From positions 4,407,501 to 4,471,500 of the forward strand of contig NZ_CP126080.1 of the NCBI RefSeq assembly GCF_030122805.1: a stretch of 64,000 nucleotides of DNA, given 5' to 3'. A model generated the notes under the pieces. It made no database searches and was not told the DNA's origin. It was given only the letters and a program-made list of their open reading frames with translations. This DNA is from Mesobacillus sp. AQ2. Lineage in GTDB: Bacteria; Bacillota; Bacilli; Bacillales; Cytobacillaceae. The position numbers and the translations under genes are program-made. Shown piece by piece: positions 26,216-34,991 of the stretch. Each line of letters starts with the position of its first letter. The stretch's first letter is position 1.

Positions 26216-26290
26216 GAGACCACTCCATGAACGAATGCTTAATCCCATCGCTAAAAGTGAGGGATAAGTGTTCGCTTCATAGGTGATCTC
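26216..26290 (-). promoter_or_regulatory. Long leader hairpin upstream of mgtC
   Basis: On the minus strand two arms of about 30 nt, beginning GAGATCACCTATGAAG and ending CTTCATGGAGTGGTCTC in approximate form, pair almost throughout around a 14-nt loop. A TTTTT run follows, 10 bp before the ribosome binding site of mgtC. It does not fit the M-box consensus that I know. A transcription attenuator of unknown trigger is the simplest reading. Confidence 0.6.
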
Positions 26291-26450
26291 TTCTACTCTT
26301 CCTATAAACCATAGTATTTAATTACTCTTATCATAACCCAATTTATATTTCTTTTCAATATTATTTTCTAATAATTCTGAATTCACTTGCCACTCTTGCG
26401 CCGTCATTGTATGATTGAACTAGGCATTTAAATAGCGGGTAGAGATGAGG

Positions 26451-26506
26451 AGAACCCTGTGCAAATTGTTTGTACGATAATCGTACAATCTTTTGGCATG
26501 GGGTTC
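26451..26506 (+). promoter_or_regulatory. Leader hairpin before the secreted lamin-tail protein gene
   Basis: AGAACCC and GGGTTCT form the outer stem, and GTACGAT-AATCGTAC an inner palindrome. TTTTCATTTTTT follows, so it looks like a terminator 50 bp before the gene. It could be a leader attenuator or the end of an upstream transcript. Confidence 0.6.
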
Positions 26507-26555
26507 TTTTCATTTTTTACATAAATAAAAACATTTTTAGAAGGAGGAAGAATGG

Positions 26556-29540
26556 TTGAAAAACAAATTAATTAGCTGGGTTACTGCTTTGACTTTCACT
26601 TTTGGGTTAGGTTTAATGTTCTTCTCAGACCAGAACGTCCATGCGGAAGATTCAAGTCCGCCTCTAATCATTACAGAAATCGTCACTAAATCCGCCGGCT
26701 CCGGGCAGCCCTATGAGTATGTAGAAATCTATAATACCACCTCAGAAGCAATCAACCTGCAAGATTATCAGCTCCAATACTTCACAAGTAACTTCTCAAG
26801 CCCAGCCAACTCATGGCCCATCAAGGACAAAATCATCGAGCCAAAAGATTCACTGGTCTTATGGCTAAAAAAATTCGCCTACCCGGATACACCGCTATGG
26901 GACTTCAACTCCAACTATGACACGCTTCTCACTGCTGAAGATATATATGAAGTCACACTGACTACTTCTGGTCAAGGCTTGCATGACACCAGCATTCGTC
27001 AAGTAGGAATTTCTGATCGGGATGGCAACGTTCTCAGTACTGCATTGATTAATGACGGGGAAGTCGATGGCATCACCAACAAAAGCGTTATTTACCAGGC
27101 AAACAGTTCAACAGCAATGACAAAGCTCCGCAACGGAGAAACACCAACGCCAGCACTAATCCTGGCTGAACAAGTTGCAGGTCCAGCAACACCAGCCAAC
27201 CTGACTGCCACGCCTGCGAATCAGTCTATTACACTTTCTTGGGAAGCATCAGAAGGTGCAGTTTCGTATAAAATCTATCATTCTGATGGAACGACTACTT
27301 CATCGGATACGACCTCAACGACAATCGACGGATTGGAAAATGGTCAAGTATACGCGTTCCGCGTGACAGCTGTCGACTCGGAAGGAAACGAGTCCCCGGC
27401 AACAAAAGAAGTCCTGGCCGTGCCACAGGAAGCAGTAGACAGTGAAGCTCCTGCAGTTCCGACAGGGCTTAAAGCAAAACCTGGGAAGGATCATGTAAAA
27501 CTTCAATGGGCAGCTAATACAGAGAGTGATCTCTCCGGGTACCGCATCTATATTAACGGAACCCTTTTCGGTTCAGCAGCTGCCGATAAAACAAGTATGG
27601 TCGTTTCCCCTCTGGAGTTGAACCGGGAGTATACTTTTAAAGTAACTGCTGTTGATCAAGTCGGGAATGAATCGGAAGCGACTGCACCACTTGTCTCAGC
27701 ACCGACAGAAAACGTTCCGGTACCCGAGCTCCTAATCACAGAATTGATTCCGAATACCGATAACTACGCAGGGTATGACGCATTTGAGTACTTTGAGATT
27801 TATAATAACAGTCCGGATCCAATCAATCTGAAGGGATATCGTTTCGCCTCCCACACTTGGAATGAAGAAATCAAAGGAATATATATTTTAAAGCCTTGGG
27901 AAACAGTAGTGATTTGGACCAGAGCATCATCAATCAGCCCCATTTCACTTGAAGCATTCAACTATAACTACTTCTATTCGTACAAAAGTAAATATCTAAA
28001 TGAGGAGAACACAATCATCCTTGGTGATATCAGCGGGCTGGTCAATGGCGGCAATACAGTGACCGTCTATGACCCCGAAGGCAGTGAAGTCGTCAGGGCG
28101 GATTACTCAAGTCAGGACGTAACTTTGAAGCAAACTGTCACGTTCACCTATCCAAAAGACAATACACGGAAAATGGAAAAATTGGCGGCATATCAACAGC
28201 CAACACCGGGATGGCTGGCAGAAGATCAAGTTCCGGATCGTCCTGTGTTAGATGAGGATGCACCGGCAGCACCGTCTATTCTAGAAGCCATCGCAGGTAA
28301 CGGAGAGGCTATTCTAAAATGGAATGCTTCAACTGAAACCGACCTTTACCGTTATCACGTTTACAAAAACGGTAAGCTCGAATACTCCGTTGATCCACAG
28401 CAGACTTCCTTTACGCTCTATACGTTAATTGGCAGCCAAACATACACCTTACAAGTAAGCGCAGAGGATACATCAGGAAATATATCGGAAAAATCAGAGC
28501 CTGTACAGGTAACACCAAAACACCAGCTCATCACCCAGCTCGAACGGTGGGAACATGAAAAAGACCCTGCCTATCATGGCCTATGGGATATCAGTTCGGA
28601 CGGTCCGGTCATCGCCGGTCTTGCCCAGGGACTCGTACCTCAAGGATTGAGCTATTATAAGAAAAAAGACTGGCTGCTTACAATCAGCTACGTCGATGAT
28701 GGGATTCGGCCGGGAACCATTACTGTAACAGATCGCACGACAGGCAAACTGGTGAAGTCTGTTGTCCTTTACAATACGGATGGCACACCATACACCGGTC
28801 ATGCGGGCGGCGTCACTGTCAGTCGTGACCATGGCTGGGTAGCATCCGAAAATTACTTGTTCAGCTTCAAGTTAAGCGATCTGGTGGAAGCTGAAAATAA
28901 CGGTGAAATCCAGTTCACAAAACAAATTCCAATACCGGTCGAAGCTGCTTACACCGTATATGATGAAGGCATTCTCTGGGTCGGAGAATTCTATGAAGCA
29001 AGCTCCTATCCGACTGATCCATTGCACCATATCGAGAACAGGGATGGAGAGATGCACTACGCATGGATGGTTGGATTTAATTTGGAACGAAACAACGACA
29101 TGCTAGCTGAAGATCATTGGAACGGCTCACCTGACCACAATGCCGTACCAGATTACATCCTTTCTACGACCGGAAAGGTCCAGGGCGCAATTGTACAAAA
29201 AGAAGCACGGAATGGCATCACGCTAAGTACATCATACGGAAGGGCTAACGACAGTGTGCTGTATCGTTACGAATACCCGTTAAAAGAAGATCCTCATTCC
29301 TTTGTAAATGTCGAAGGAAAAGAAGTACCACTGTGGTTCCTGGATGGGCATACTGTAAAGCCTCGTCAAAGTATTGAAGCTATTCCGATGCCTGAAGGAA
29401 TTGTGGAAGTACAAAAAGAATTGTATGTCGTGTTTGAATCAGGAGCAGATAAATACCGCTATACGACGACCTACCCGATGGACCGGATGCTCAAAATCGA
29501 TATGAAGAAATTGATGAAGGACGATAAAGGAATTCAATAG
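26556..29540 (+). CDS. Secreted multidomain protein: lamin-tail and FN3 domains with C-terminal sensor/propeller-like region
   Basis: A 994-residue exported protein. The signal peptide ends near residue 30 (VHA-ED). Domains in order: lamin-tail domain (about 36-150; LIITEIVTKS, EYVEIYNTTSEAINLQDYQLQYF), FN3 (205-290), FN3 (297-385), second lamin-tail domain (392-535; LLITELIPNTDN, FEYFEIYNNSPDPINLKGYRF), FN3 (570-655), and a C-terminal region (665-994) with beta-rich segments such as PQGLSYYKKKDWLLTISYVDDG and GHAGGVTVSRDHGWVASENYLF. There is no cell-wall anchor. The start is TTG, 8 bp after AAGGAGG; an ATG 5 bp earlier opens only a 7-codon frame. Lamin-tail/FN3 proteins are often linked to extracellular nucleases or adhesion; the role here is unknown. 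Confidence 0.88.
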   Translation: MKNKLISWVTALTFTFGLGLMFFSDQNVHAEDSSPPLIITEIVTKSAGSGQPYEYVEIYNTTSEAINLQDYQLQYFTSNFSSPANSWPIKDKIIEPKDSLVLWLKKFAYPDTPLWDFNSNYDTLLTAEDIYEVTLTTSGQGLHDTSIRQVGISDRDGNVLSTALINDGEVDGITNKSVIYQANSSTAMTKLRNGETPTPALILAEQVAGPATPANLTATPANQSITLSWEASEGAVSYKIYHSDGTTTSSDTTSTTIDGLENGQVYAFRVTAVDSEGNESPATKEVLAVPQEAVDSEAPAVPTGLKAKPGKDHVKLQWAANTESDLSGYRIYINGTLFGSAAADKTSMVVSPLELNREYTFKVTAVDQVGNESEATAPLVSAPTENVPVPELLITELIPNTDNYAGYDAFEYFEIYNNSPDPINLKGYRFASHTWNEEIKGIYILKPWETVVIWTRASSISPISLEAFNYNYFYSYKSKYLNEENTIILGDISGLVNGGNTVTVYDPEGSEVVRADYSSQDVTLKQTVTFTYPKDNTRKMEKLAAYQQPTPGWLAEDQVPDRPVLDEDAPAAPSILEAIAGNGEAILKWNASTETDLYRYHVYKNGKLEYSVDPQQTSFTLYTLIGSQTYTLQVSAEDTSGNISEKSEPVQVTPKHQLITQLERWEHEKDPAYHGLWDISSDGPVIAGLAQGLVPQGLSYYKKKDWLLTISYVDDGIRPGTITVTDRTTGKLVKSVVLYNTDGTPYTGHAGGVTVSRDHGWVASENYLFSFKLSDLVEAENNGEIQFTKQIPIPVEAAYTVYDEGILWVGEFYEASSYPTDPLHHIENRDGEMHYAWMVGFNLERNNDMLAEDHWNGSPDHNAVPDYILSTTGKVQGAIVQKEARNGITLSTSYGRANDSVLYRYEYPLKEDPHSFVNVEGKEVPLWFLDGHTVKPRQSIEAIPMPEGIVEVQKELYVVFESGADKYRYTTTYPMDRMLKIDMKKLMKDDKGIQ

Positions 29541-29544
29541 CACG

Positions 29545-29579
29545 AAAAAGGAAGCGGGTCCTTAACCGCTTCCTTTTTT
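29545..29579 (+). terminator. Terminator of the lamin-tail protein gene
   Basis: AAAGGAAGCGG and CCGCTTCCTTT form an 11-bp stem, and TTT follows. A-runs on the other side allow use from both strands, which suits the converging HAD gene. Confidence 0.9.
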
Positions 29580-29597
29580 GCCTATAGAACCATATGG

Positions 29598-30389
29598 TTA
29601 GCACCCTGCCCTTTTACCCGATAACAATCCACTCACCGATGGCAAAACATAGTCCGGCTTCCAGGCTGAACTCCTCAAATCATCCTCTGCCGTTATACCG
29701 CTAAGCACAAGTGCCGTCTTCATTCCTGCTTCAATGCCCATCCGGATATCCGTTTCAAGCCGATCGCCGATCATCACACATTCTTCTGGCTTAAGCTGCA
29801 GTATTTTCAGTGCGGCTTCAATCGTCAGAACGGACGGCTTTCCAATCTGTACATCAATCTTTTTCCCCGAAACCGCTTCTACAGCGCCGATCATCCCGGC
29901 ACAATCAGGAACATCGCCAACTTCCACTGGACACGTCCTGTCAGGATTAGTCGCGATCATTTTTGCCCCAAGCTTCACCGCCTGGTAAGCGAAATTCAAA
30001 TGATCATAGTGAAAATCGCGATCCCATGACAGCACAACCACATCGACCTCTGATGGTGCCATTCCTTCTCGAAACCCGGCCAGTGTCAGTTCATCCTTAA
30101 TTGGCTGTTCGCCAATAACATATAGTGAGGCATCAGGATGGTGCTCCCGCAAATATTCAATTAAGGTAACCGTCGGGTTCAAAATGTTCTCGAGGCTTGC
30201 ATTAATATTGAAACTGCGCAGCTTTTCGACATAACGCTGACGCGACTCAATCGTCTTGTTTGTCAGGAATAACACTTTCTTTCCTTGATTGAGTAGGGAG
30301 TTGATCACAATATCCGCTCCTTCAATCAATTGCTTGCCCAGATATACGGTGCCATCCAAGTCAAAAATATACCCTTTCAGATCTCTCAT
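29598..30389 (-). CDS. HAD-IIA family phosphatase (NagD/AraL-like)
   Basis: A 263-residue HAD hydrolase: motif I FDLDGTVYLG (nucleophile and acid/base Asp), motif II FLTNKT, the IIA cap domain, motif III IGKPS, and motif IV MIGDRLETDI. Relatives in this branch (AraL, NagD, glycerol-3-phosphate or 4-nitrophenyl phosphatases) remove phosphate from small sugar phosphates. The frame extends to 30425, but ATG 30389 with GGAGGAG just upstream is the real start. It is the last gene of the UgpBAE-like operon, after an MBL hydrolase. It may trim a phosphorylated product of the transported compound. Confidence 0.9.
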   Translation of the reverse strand: MRDLKGYIFDLDGTVYLGKQLIEGADIVINSLLNQGKKVLFLTNKTIESRQRYVEKLRSFNINASLENILNPTVTLIEYLREHHPDASLYVIGEQPIKDELTLAGFREGMAPSEVDVVVLSWDRDFHYDHLNFAYQAVKLGAKMIATNPDRTCPVEVGDVPDCAGMIGAVEAVSGKKIDVQIGKPSVLTIEAALKILQLKPEECVMIGDRLETDIRMGIEAGMKTALVLSGITAEDDLRSSAWKPDYVLPSVSGLLSGKRAGC

Positions 30390-30412
30390 CGGTCTCCTCC
30401 ATCCAATAAAAA

Positions 30413-30472
30413 ATTCCCTGAGCATGACGATTTCTCCAATTTATCAATTGGATGCCGTCATGCCCAAGGAAT
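30413..30472 (-). terminator. Long intercistronic hairpin between MBL and HAD genes
   Basis: On the minus strand ATTCC, GCATGACG and CCAATT pair in turn with AATTGG, CGTCATGC and GGAAT; TTTTTTATT follows, 20 bp before the HAD ribosome binding site. It has the full form of an intrinsic terminator, so the HAD gene is probably expressed by read-through. Confidence 0.75.
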
Positions 30473-30502
30473 CTCCTCATCTCTATCCTTGTTTTTATTC
30501 AC

Positions 30503-31246
30503 TTATACTCGTTTCGTCATCAGGTCTTCGCCGATGACAACCTTTGATAATCCTATCCTAGCTACCTCTTCTTCATACGGTTCTTTGTCAGACAAATGAA
30601 CTAATACGACCTCATCGATTTTTTCCATATCATACTTCTCGACAACTTCAACGAGACTGCTGTGGTTGCCAGCTAATTTACGGGCTGATGTTGCTTCATG
30701 AATCAATAGATCAATATGGTCATAACGTCGGATACGTTCGTTGATTTCCGTATCGCTCGAATAAACAACTAATCGATCAGCACATTGCACTTCCAGCCCG
30801 ACTGTAGGCACTGAATGAAGCGCTTTGAAGCAGGAAAATGTCATCTTACCGCCTGATAACAGCCGCTCTTCCTGATCACCATCAAATGTTTCAACCTCAA
30901 TCGGAAATGCAATCGGCCACTTGTCTGCTTCCATTGTCGAAAGCCAATCCTGAAGTTTTTTCTTATTGCGGTAATCGCAAAGAATCCGTAATGGCTTTTT
31001 CCTGTCTTCAAGCCACATTCCCCACAGCAAGGATGGCAGTCCATAAATATGGTCGATATGGAAATGAGTGAATACTACTGCATCAAGCTCACTTAAATCC
31101 ACTTGCAGCTGCTTCAGCTTTCGGCATGGGTTGCCACTGACATCGATCAGTACATGATAACCGCCATTCGAAAAGCAAATTGAAGTATTGTCACGCTCTG
31201 AACCCGGATAGGCACTTCCCGTTCCTAAAAAATGAATATCCACCAT
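30503..31246 (-). CDS. MBL-fold metallohydrolase (RNase Z-like)
   Basis: A 247-residue metallo-beta-lactamase-fold protein: MVDIHFLGTGSAYPG start, FTHFHIDHIYGLPSL (HxHxDH metal motif), CFKALHSVPTVGLEV, YSSDTEIN (metal Asp), and LIHEATS, AGNHSSL. The pattern matches the RNase Z/phosphodiesterase-like branch. The frame runs on to 31366, inside the upstream permease gene; ATG 31246 with AGGTGG is the better start. It lies 8 bp after the permease gene and is co-transcribed. A role in cleaving a phosphodiester substrate of the importer is plausible but inferred. Confidence 0.88.
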   Translation of the reverse strand: MVDIHFLGTGSAYPGSERDNTSICFSNGGYHVLIDVSGNPCRKLKQLQVDLSELDAVVFTHFHIDHIYGLPSLLWGMWLEDRKKPLRILCDYRNKKKLQDWLSTMEADKWPIAFPIEVETFDGDQEERLLSGGKMTFSCFKALHSVPTVGLEVQCADRLVVYSSDTEINERIRRYDHIDLLIHEATSARKLAGNHSSLVEVVEKYDMEKIDEVVLVHLSDKEPYEEEVARIGLSKVVIGEDLMTKRV

Positions 31247-31254
31247 ATCACCAC

Positions 31255-32064
31255 CTATTTTATTCCTGAATGCATGAAGCTTGATACGAACTGTTTTTGG
31301 AAAATGAAGAAGGCGACCACTAAAGGCATGATGACCATTACCGTACCCGCAGCGACCATTCCCCACTGCGCTCCCGTTTCATAAGATTGGGCAAACAACG
31401 CCAGTCCGACGGTCAACGGCCGGGACTCGACAGAATCCGTGATAATCAACGGCCACATGAAGTTGCTCCAATGGTGACTGACGGACACGAGTGCAAATGC
31501 AATATATGTCGGCTTCGCTGACGGAATGTAGACATGCCAGAGTGTCTGATACCATTTACAGCCGTCTATTCTCGACGCTTCATCGAGATCAAATGGAACT
31601 TGCTTGAAGGTTTGACGCATTAGGAATACCCCGAATGCTGATGCCCAATACGGCATCATGACAGCCAGCTTCGTATTGACGAGCCCCATCTGGCTAATAA
31701 CCTGGTAGTTTGGGAACAGGAGGATTTCAGGCTGAATCATCAGCTGAAGCAAAAACAGGATGAACAGAACATTCTTCCCCTTGAAATTCAGCCTCGCAAA
31801 AGCATAAGCCGCAAGTGTAATCGTGATTAACTGGACAATCAGGACTCCGAAGACGATCACGAATGTATTAAAGTAATACTGTAAAAATGGCGCAGTCTCC
31901 CATGCTTGCACATAGTTTTCAAGCGTCGGATTGGATACCCAGAAGGGAAAACCGCCATTGATCACTTGATTCCCTGGAGAGAAAGAAGTAATGAAAACCC
32001 AGAGCAGCGGGATAAACGAAATGATCCCTAAAATGATTATGATGCCATAGTTCAACTTTTTCAC
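31255..32064 (-). CDS. CUT1 ABC transporter permease (UgpE-like)
   Basis: A 269-residue six-helix permease with the EAA loop PFDLDEASRIDGCKWYQTLWHVYIPSAKP (around 170-195). The start is GTG with AAGGAGGG upstream. It pairs with the permease encoded 16 bp before it. The nearest relatives by pattern are UgpE-type permeases that take up glycerol-3-phosphate or glycerophosphodiesters, but general sugar importers look similar. No ATPase gene accompanies it. Confidence 0.92.
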   Translation of the reverse strand: MKKLNYGIIIILGIISFIPLLWVFITSFSPGNQVINGGFPFWVSNPTLENYVQAWETAPFLQYYFNTFVIVFGVLIVQLITITLAAYAFARLNFKGKNVLFILFLLQLMIQPEILLFPNYQVISQMGLVNTKLAVMMPYWASAFGVFLMRQTFKQVPFDLDEASRIDGCKWYQTLWHVYIPSAKPTYIAFALVSVSHHWSNFMWPLIITDSVESRPLTVGLALFAQSYETGAQWGMVAAGTVMVIMPLVVAFFIFQKQFVSSFMHSGIK

Positions 32065-32079
32065 GTATTCTTTCCCTCC

Positions 32080-32970
32080 TTAATAATGGATTTTTCGGTC
32101 AAGGTATAGATAGTTGAAAGCTGTGATTCCCAGCATGATGACAATCAAAATGACAGTCAGGACGGCAGCTTTTCCAAGATCCCAGTTCGTAAAAGCCGCT
32201 TCATAAATATGATAGAGTAATAGATTGCTGGCATTATCCGGTCCGCCCTTAGTCATAATGTATAAATGGTCAACGTTCTTGAATGAATTTGTTATTGCCA
32301 CAATCATGACGAACAGCGTCGTTGGCATCAACAGCGGGAACGTAATATGCCGGAACATTTGGAGTGGTTTTGCTCCTTCAATCTCAGCAGCTTCATAGAC
32401 ATCTCTCGGCAAATTTTGCAAACCAGCTAAATAAAATATCATATAGAAACCGGCATCCTTCCATATGATCATAAAAATCATCGCAATCATTACTGTATTG
32501 GGATTCCCCAACCAGTTTGTATCGCCAGCACCAAACAAATGCAGGAAGTTACCGAGCAGCCCGTACTGAGGGGTGTAAATGAAGAGCCAAATATTCGCTA
32601 CGGCAATCAACGGAACAATCGTCGGGTAAAAAAACGCCGTCCTTAACAAGGAACTTCCAGCCATTTTTTTATTCAGCCAGATGGCAAGATACATCGCCAG
32701 GAACAAACTCGTCGGCACCGTACCAATCATGAAAATGACGTTATTCAGGATTACCTTCCTGAATATCTCATCACTAAAAACTTCTTTATATTGATCCAGT
32801 CCGGAAAACTGCAACCGCGTCATCGGTCCACTGTAGAAGCTTAACTGGAAAGACTTGAGTGTCGGGTAAAACGTAAACAATGTTAAAAAAATGAAAGAAG
32901 GAAATAGCAATCCGTAGGCAAACAGATTGTGCCTCATACTTGAACTTAATATTTTCCGCTTCGAATCCAT
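32080..32970 (-). CDS. CUT1 ABC transporter permease (UgpA-like)
   Basis: A 296-residue permease with six hydrophobic segments and the EAA loop PRDVYEAAEIEGAKPLQMFRHITFPLLMP. The open frame starts at 33042, but that extension runs through an intercistronic hairpin. ATG 32970 with AAAGGTGGG upstream gives a normal N-terminus (MDSKRKILSSSMRHNLFAYGLL). It is the second gene of the operon, after the binding protein. Confidence 0.92.
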   Translation of the reverse strand: MDSKRKILSSSMRHNLFAYGLLFPSFIFLTLFTFYPTLKSFQLSFYSGPMTRLQFSGLDQYKEVFSDEIFRKVILNNVIFMIGTVPTSLFLAMYLAIWLNKKMAGSSLLRTAFFYPTIVPLIAVANIWLFIYTPQYGLLGNFLHLFGAGDTNWLGNPNTVMIAMIFMIIWKDAGFYMIFYLAGLQNLPRDVYEAAEIEGAKPLQMFRHITFPLLMPTTLFVMIVAITNSFKNVDHLYIMTKGGPDNASNLLLYHIYEAAFTNWDLGKAAVLTVILIVIMLGITAFNYLYLDRKIHY

Positions 32971-33000
32971 CAAATCAGCCCACCTTTCTGGTGAATAAAG

Positions 33001-33035
33001 AGAGCCCAAGTCAGCGAAATGTCCACTTGAGCTCT
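33001..33035 (-). terminator. Intercistronic hairpin after the UgpB-like gene
   Basis: AGAGCTCAAGT and ACTTGGGCTCT (one mismatch) pair on the minus strand and are followed by CTTTATT. It separates the binding-protein gene from the permeases. Confidence 0.6.
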
Positions 33036-33064
33036 GCTCCATTCAGTCCACTGCTGCATCTGTA

Positions 33065-34339
33065 TTACTGAAAAGGTTTCAGCACTTCTTCCGCTTTTTC
33101 CTGCGCTTTATCCAATCCTTCGTCAACTGAGCTTTGACCAGTCAAGATTGATTGAATATGGTCATTGAAGATTTTCTGCACCTCACCATTTTGGTAGGTG
33201 GCCAATTCACTATCCGCATATTCCAGTTGCTCACGTGCAACAAGTGCAGGCGGGAATTCCTCGACATATTTCTTCAACAAGTCAGTTTCATAAGCAGATT
33301 CTCTAGTCGCTACATAACCTGTATCGATTGACCACTGTGCGACACGCTCAGGTTCTGTAAGGAACTTCATGAACTTGATTGCAGCTTTCTTGTTGGCTTT
33401 TGGAAGATCCTTGAATAAGTAAATGTTTCCTCCGCCAGTCGGAGAACCATATTGATTGTTCGCTGGCAAGAAAGATACTCCGAAATCAAAGTTCGCATTG
33501 TTCTTCACATTCGTCAGGTTGCCTGTCGTATGGTACATCATTGCAGTTTTTCCACTCAGGAAGTCAGAAGGAACGGTCGCCCATTCAATCACACCCTCAG
33601 GCATGATCTTGTGCTCTTTCCCAAGGGACAGCCAGTATTCCATTGCTTCTTTCGCGTAAGGCTTGTTGAAATAAACTTCCTTTCCGTCTTCAGACATGAT
33701 GTTGTCTTCCGTTTGAAGTGCTAAAGCCTGGAACATCCAATACTGGTATCCAGTACTCGGAATTTCTAATCCCCATTGATCCTTGCCGCCATTTTTCGTC
33801 AGCTTCTTACCGTATTCAACCAGCTGATCCCAGTTTTCCGGTGGAGCTTCCGGATCCAATCCGGCCTCTTTGAATGCATCCTTGTTGTAGTAAAGGACAA
33901 TCGTACTGCGCTGGAATGGCAAGCTGTACACCTTATCCCCGATAGATGAGTTGGCCATAAACCCATCATAGAAATCATCTAAATACTCCTTATCAAACAA
34001 AGGTGTTACCTCTTCGATCAAGTCATTTTCAAGCAAAGTGAAAAGATCGATGGAGAACAAGACAGCCAGTTCAGGCGGATTCCCCCCCTGCGACGAAGCC
34101 ATTACCTGTGTCATGGTTTCAGCATAACTGCCACCATATTTCGCATTAACCTTAATGTCGGGGTTTTCTTTCTCAAAATCTGCTACAATTTTATCCACGA
34201 TTTTCGCTACATCCCCGCCAACCGCAACCGGGAACCAGAAATCAATCTCAGTCTTTTCTTTCGTTCCAGCATTATTGCTGCTGCATCCAGCAATGCCAAC
34301 CAATAAAACAAAGATTAATGATAAAAGCCTGACTTTCAT
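33065..34339 (-). CDS. ABC transporter binding lipoprotein (UgpB-like)
   Basis: A 424-residue solute-binding lipoprotein: lipobox GIAGC with Cys19, then a CUT1 fold (IDFWFPVAVGGDVAKIVDKIVADFEKENPDIKV; YSLPFQRSTIVLYYNKDAFKEAGLDP; AMMYHTTGNLTNV; PTGGGNIYLFKD). The SLPFQRSTIVLYYN stretch and overall layout resemble UgpB. First gene of a five-gene operon with two permeases, an MBL hydrolase and a HAD phosphatase. That set fits import and breakdown of a phosphorylated or glycerophosphoryl compound. GGGGAGG precedes the ATG. Confidence 0.9.
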   Translation of the reverse strand: MKVRLLSLIFVLLVGIAGCSSNNAGTKEKTEIDFWFPVAVGGDVAKIVDKIVADFEKENPDIKVNAKYGGSYAETMTQVMASSQGGNPPELAVLFSIDLFTLLENDLIEEVTPLFDKEYLDDFYDGFMANSSIGDKVYSLPFQRSTIVLYYNKDAFKEAGLDPEAPPENWDQLVEYGKKLTKNGGKDQWGLEIPSTGYQYWMFQALALQTEDNIMSEDGKEVYFNKPYAKEAMEYWLSLGKEHKIMPEGVIEWATVPSDFLSGKTAMMYHTTGNLTNVKNNANFDFGVSFLPANNQYGSPTGGGNIYLFKDLPKANKKAAIKFMKFLTEPERVAQWSIDTGYVATRESAYETDLLKKYVEEFPPALVAREQLEYADSELATYQNGEVQKIFNDHIQSILTGQSSVDEGLDKAQEKAEEVLKPFQ

Positions 34340-34920
34340 GCCATTTCCTCCCCTTTGTATCTATTTTTTTCATAAAAAAACCCATGAACAATAAACTGCA
34401 CCACAAATAAGTGTCATGCATTTTATTGGTCACAGGGATTCTCCTCATCTCTTCCCTTAGACAATAACCTGTCTAAATTAAATATCTGATTATTCATAAT
34501 AATACAACACTGACTAATTATTGGCAATAAAAAATCCCAAATTATCTTAGTTACATTTAGGATTTAAAGGGTCATCAAAAATATTGTCTTTAATTATTGG
34601 GACAAAGGAAAACTCTAGTGTTCTAAAATCCTTTATTTGATTTTCCGAATGGAACATGAGAACCTTCGCATTATAATAAAATCCAGACAAGAAGCTGGAT
34701 TCACGATTTGGTAAATATCACCGAAGACCAGTACGAAGTATCTTTAATAGGATATGATGAAGAATAACCCGGGGTTTTCGGGGTTTAATTTTAGTTTCGG
34801 CAGGGGGATGGTTCTTGCGCTCCAAGGTTGTGATTAACTTCCGAATTTATAAATATTTGATTTGGACTCCCGAACAGGACATGAGAACCCTAAAAAGAGT
34901 AATACCACTATCCACAACCT
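34340..34920. other. Long intergenic region with REP relics
   Basis: No supported gene in about 580 bp. It holds two relics of the REP family (near 34645-34664 and 34868-34889, sharing CGAA..GGACATGAGAACC). A short open stretch ending at 34767 (reading IHDLVNITEDQYEVSLIG) may be the tail of a lost gene. The region is A+T-rich and no convincing promoter stands out. Confidence 0.5.
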
Positions 34921-34925
34921 AAAAA

Positions 34926-34955
34926 AGGAGCGTAAAACAAATGCCTTACGCTCCT
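34926..34955 (-). terminator. Terminator of the rbs operon
   Basis: AGGAGCGTAA and TTACGCTCCT form a perfect 10-bp stem followed on the minus strand by TTTTTT. It lies 37 bp after the rbsB stop. Confidence 0.92.
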
Positions 34956-34991
34956 CCCCATTATTTTAATTCCTCAATGGGACATCCTACA

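Noticed and set aside
26551..26574. ATG GTT GAA start for the lamin-tail protein
   Set aside because: This frame stops after seven codons; the TTG at 26556 leads into the signal peptide.
34690..34767. Short plus-strand reading IHDLVNITEDQYEVSLIG
   Set aside because: It has protein-like composition but no start, ribosome site or recognisable family; noted only as a possible gene remnant.
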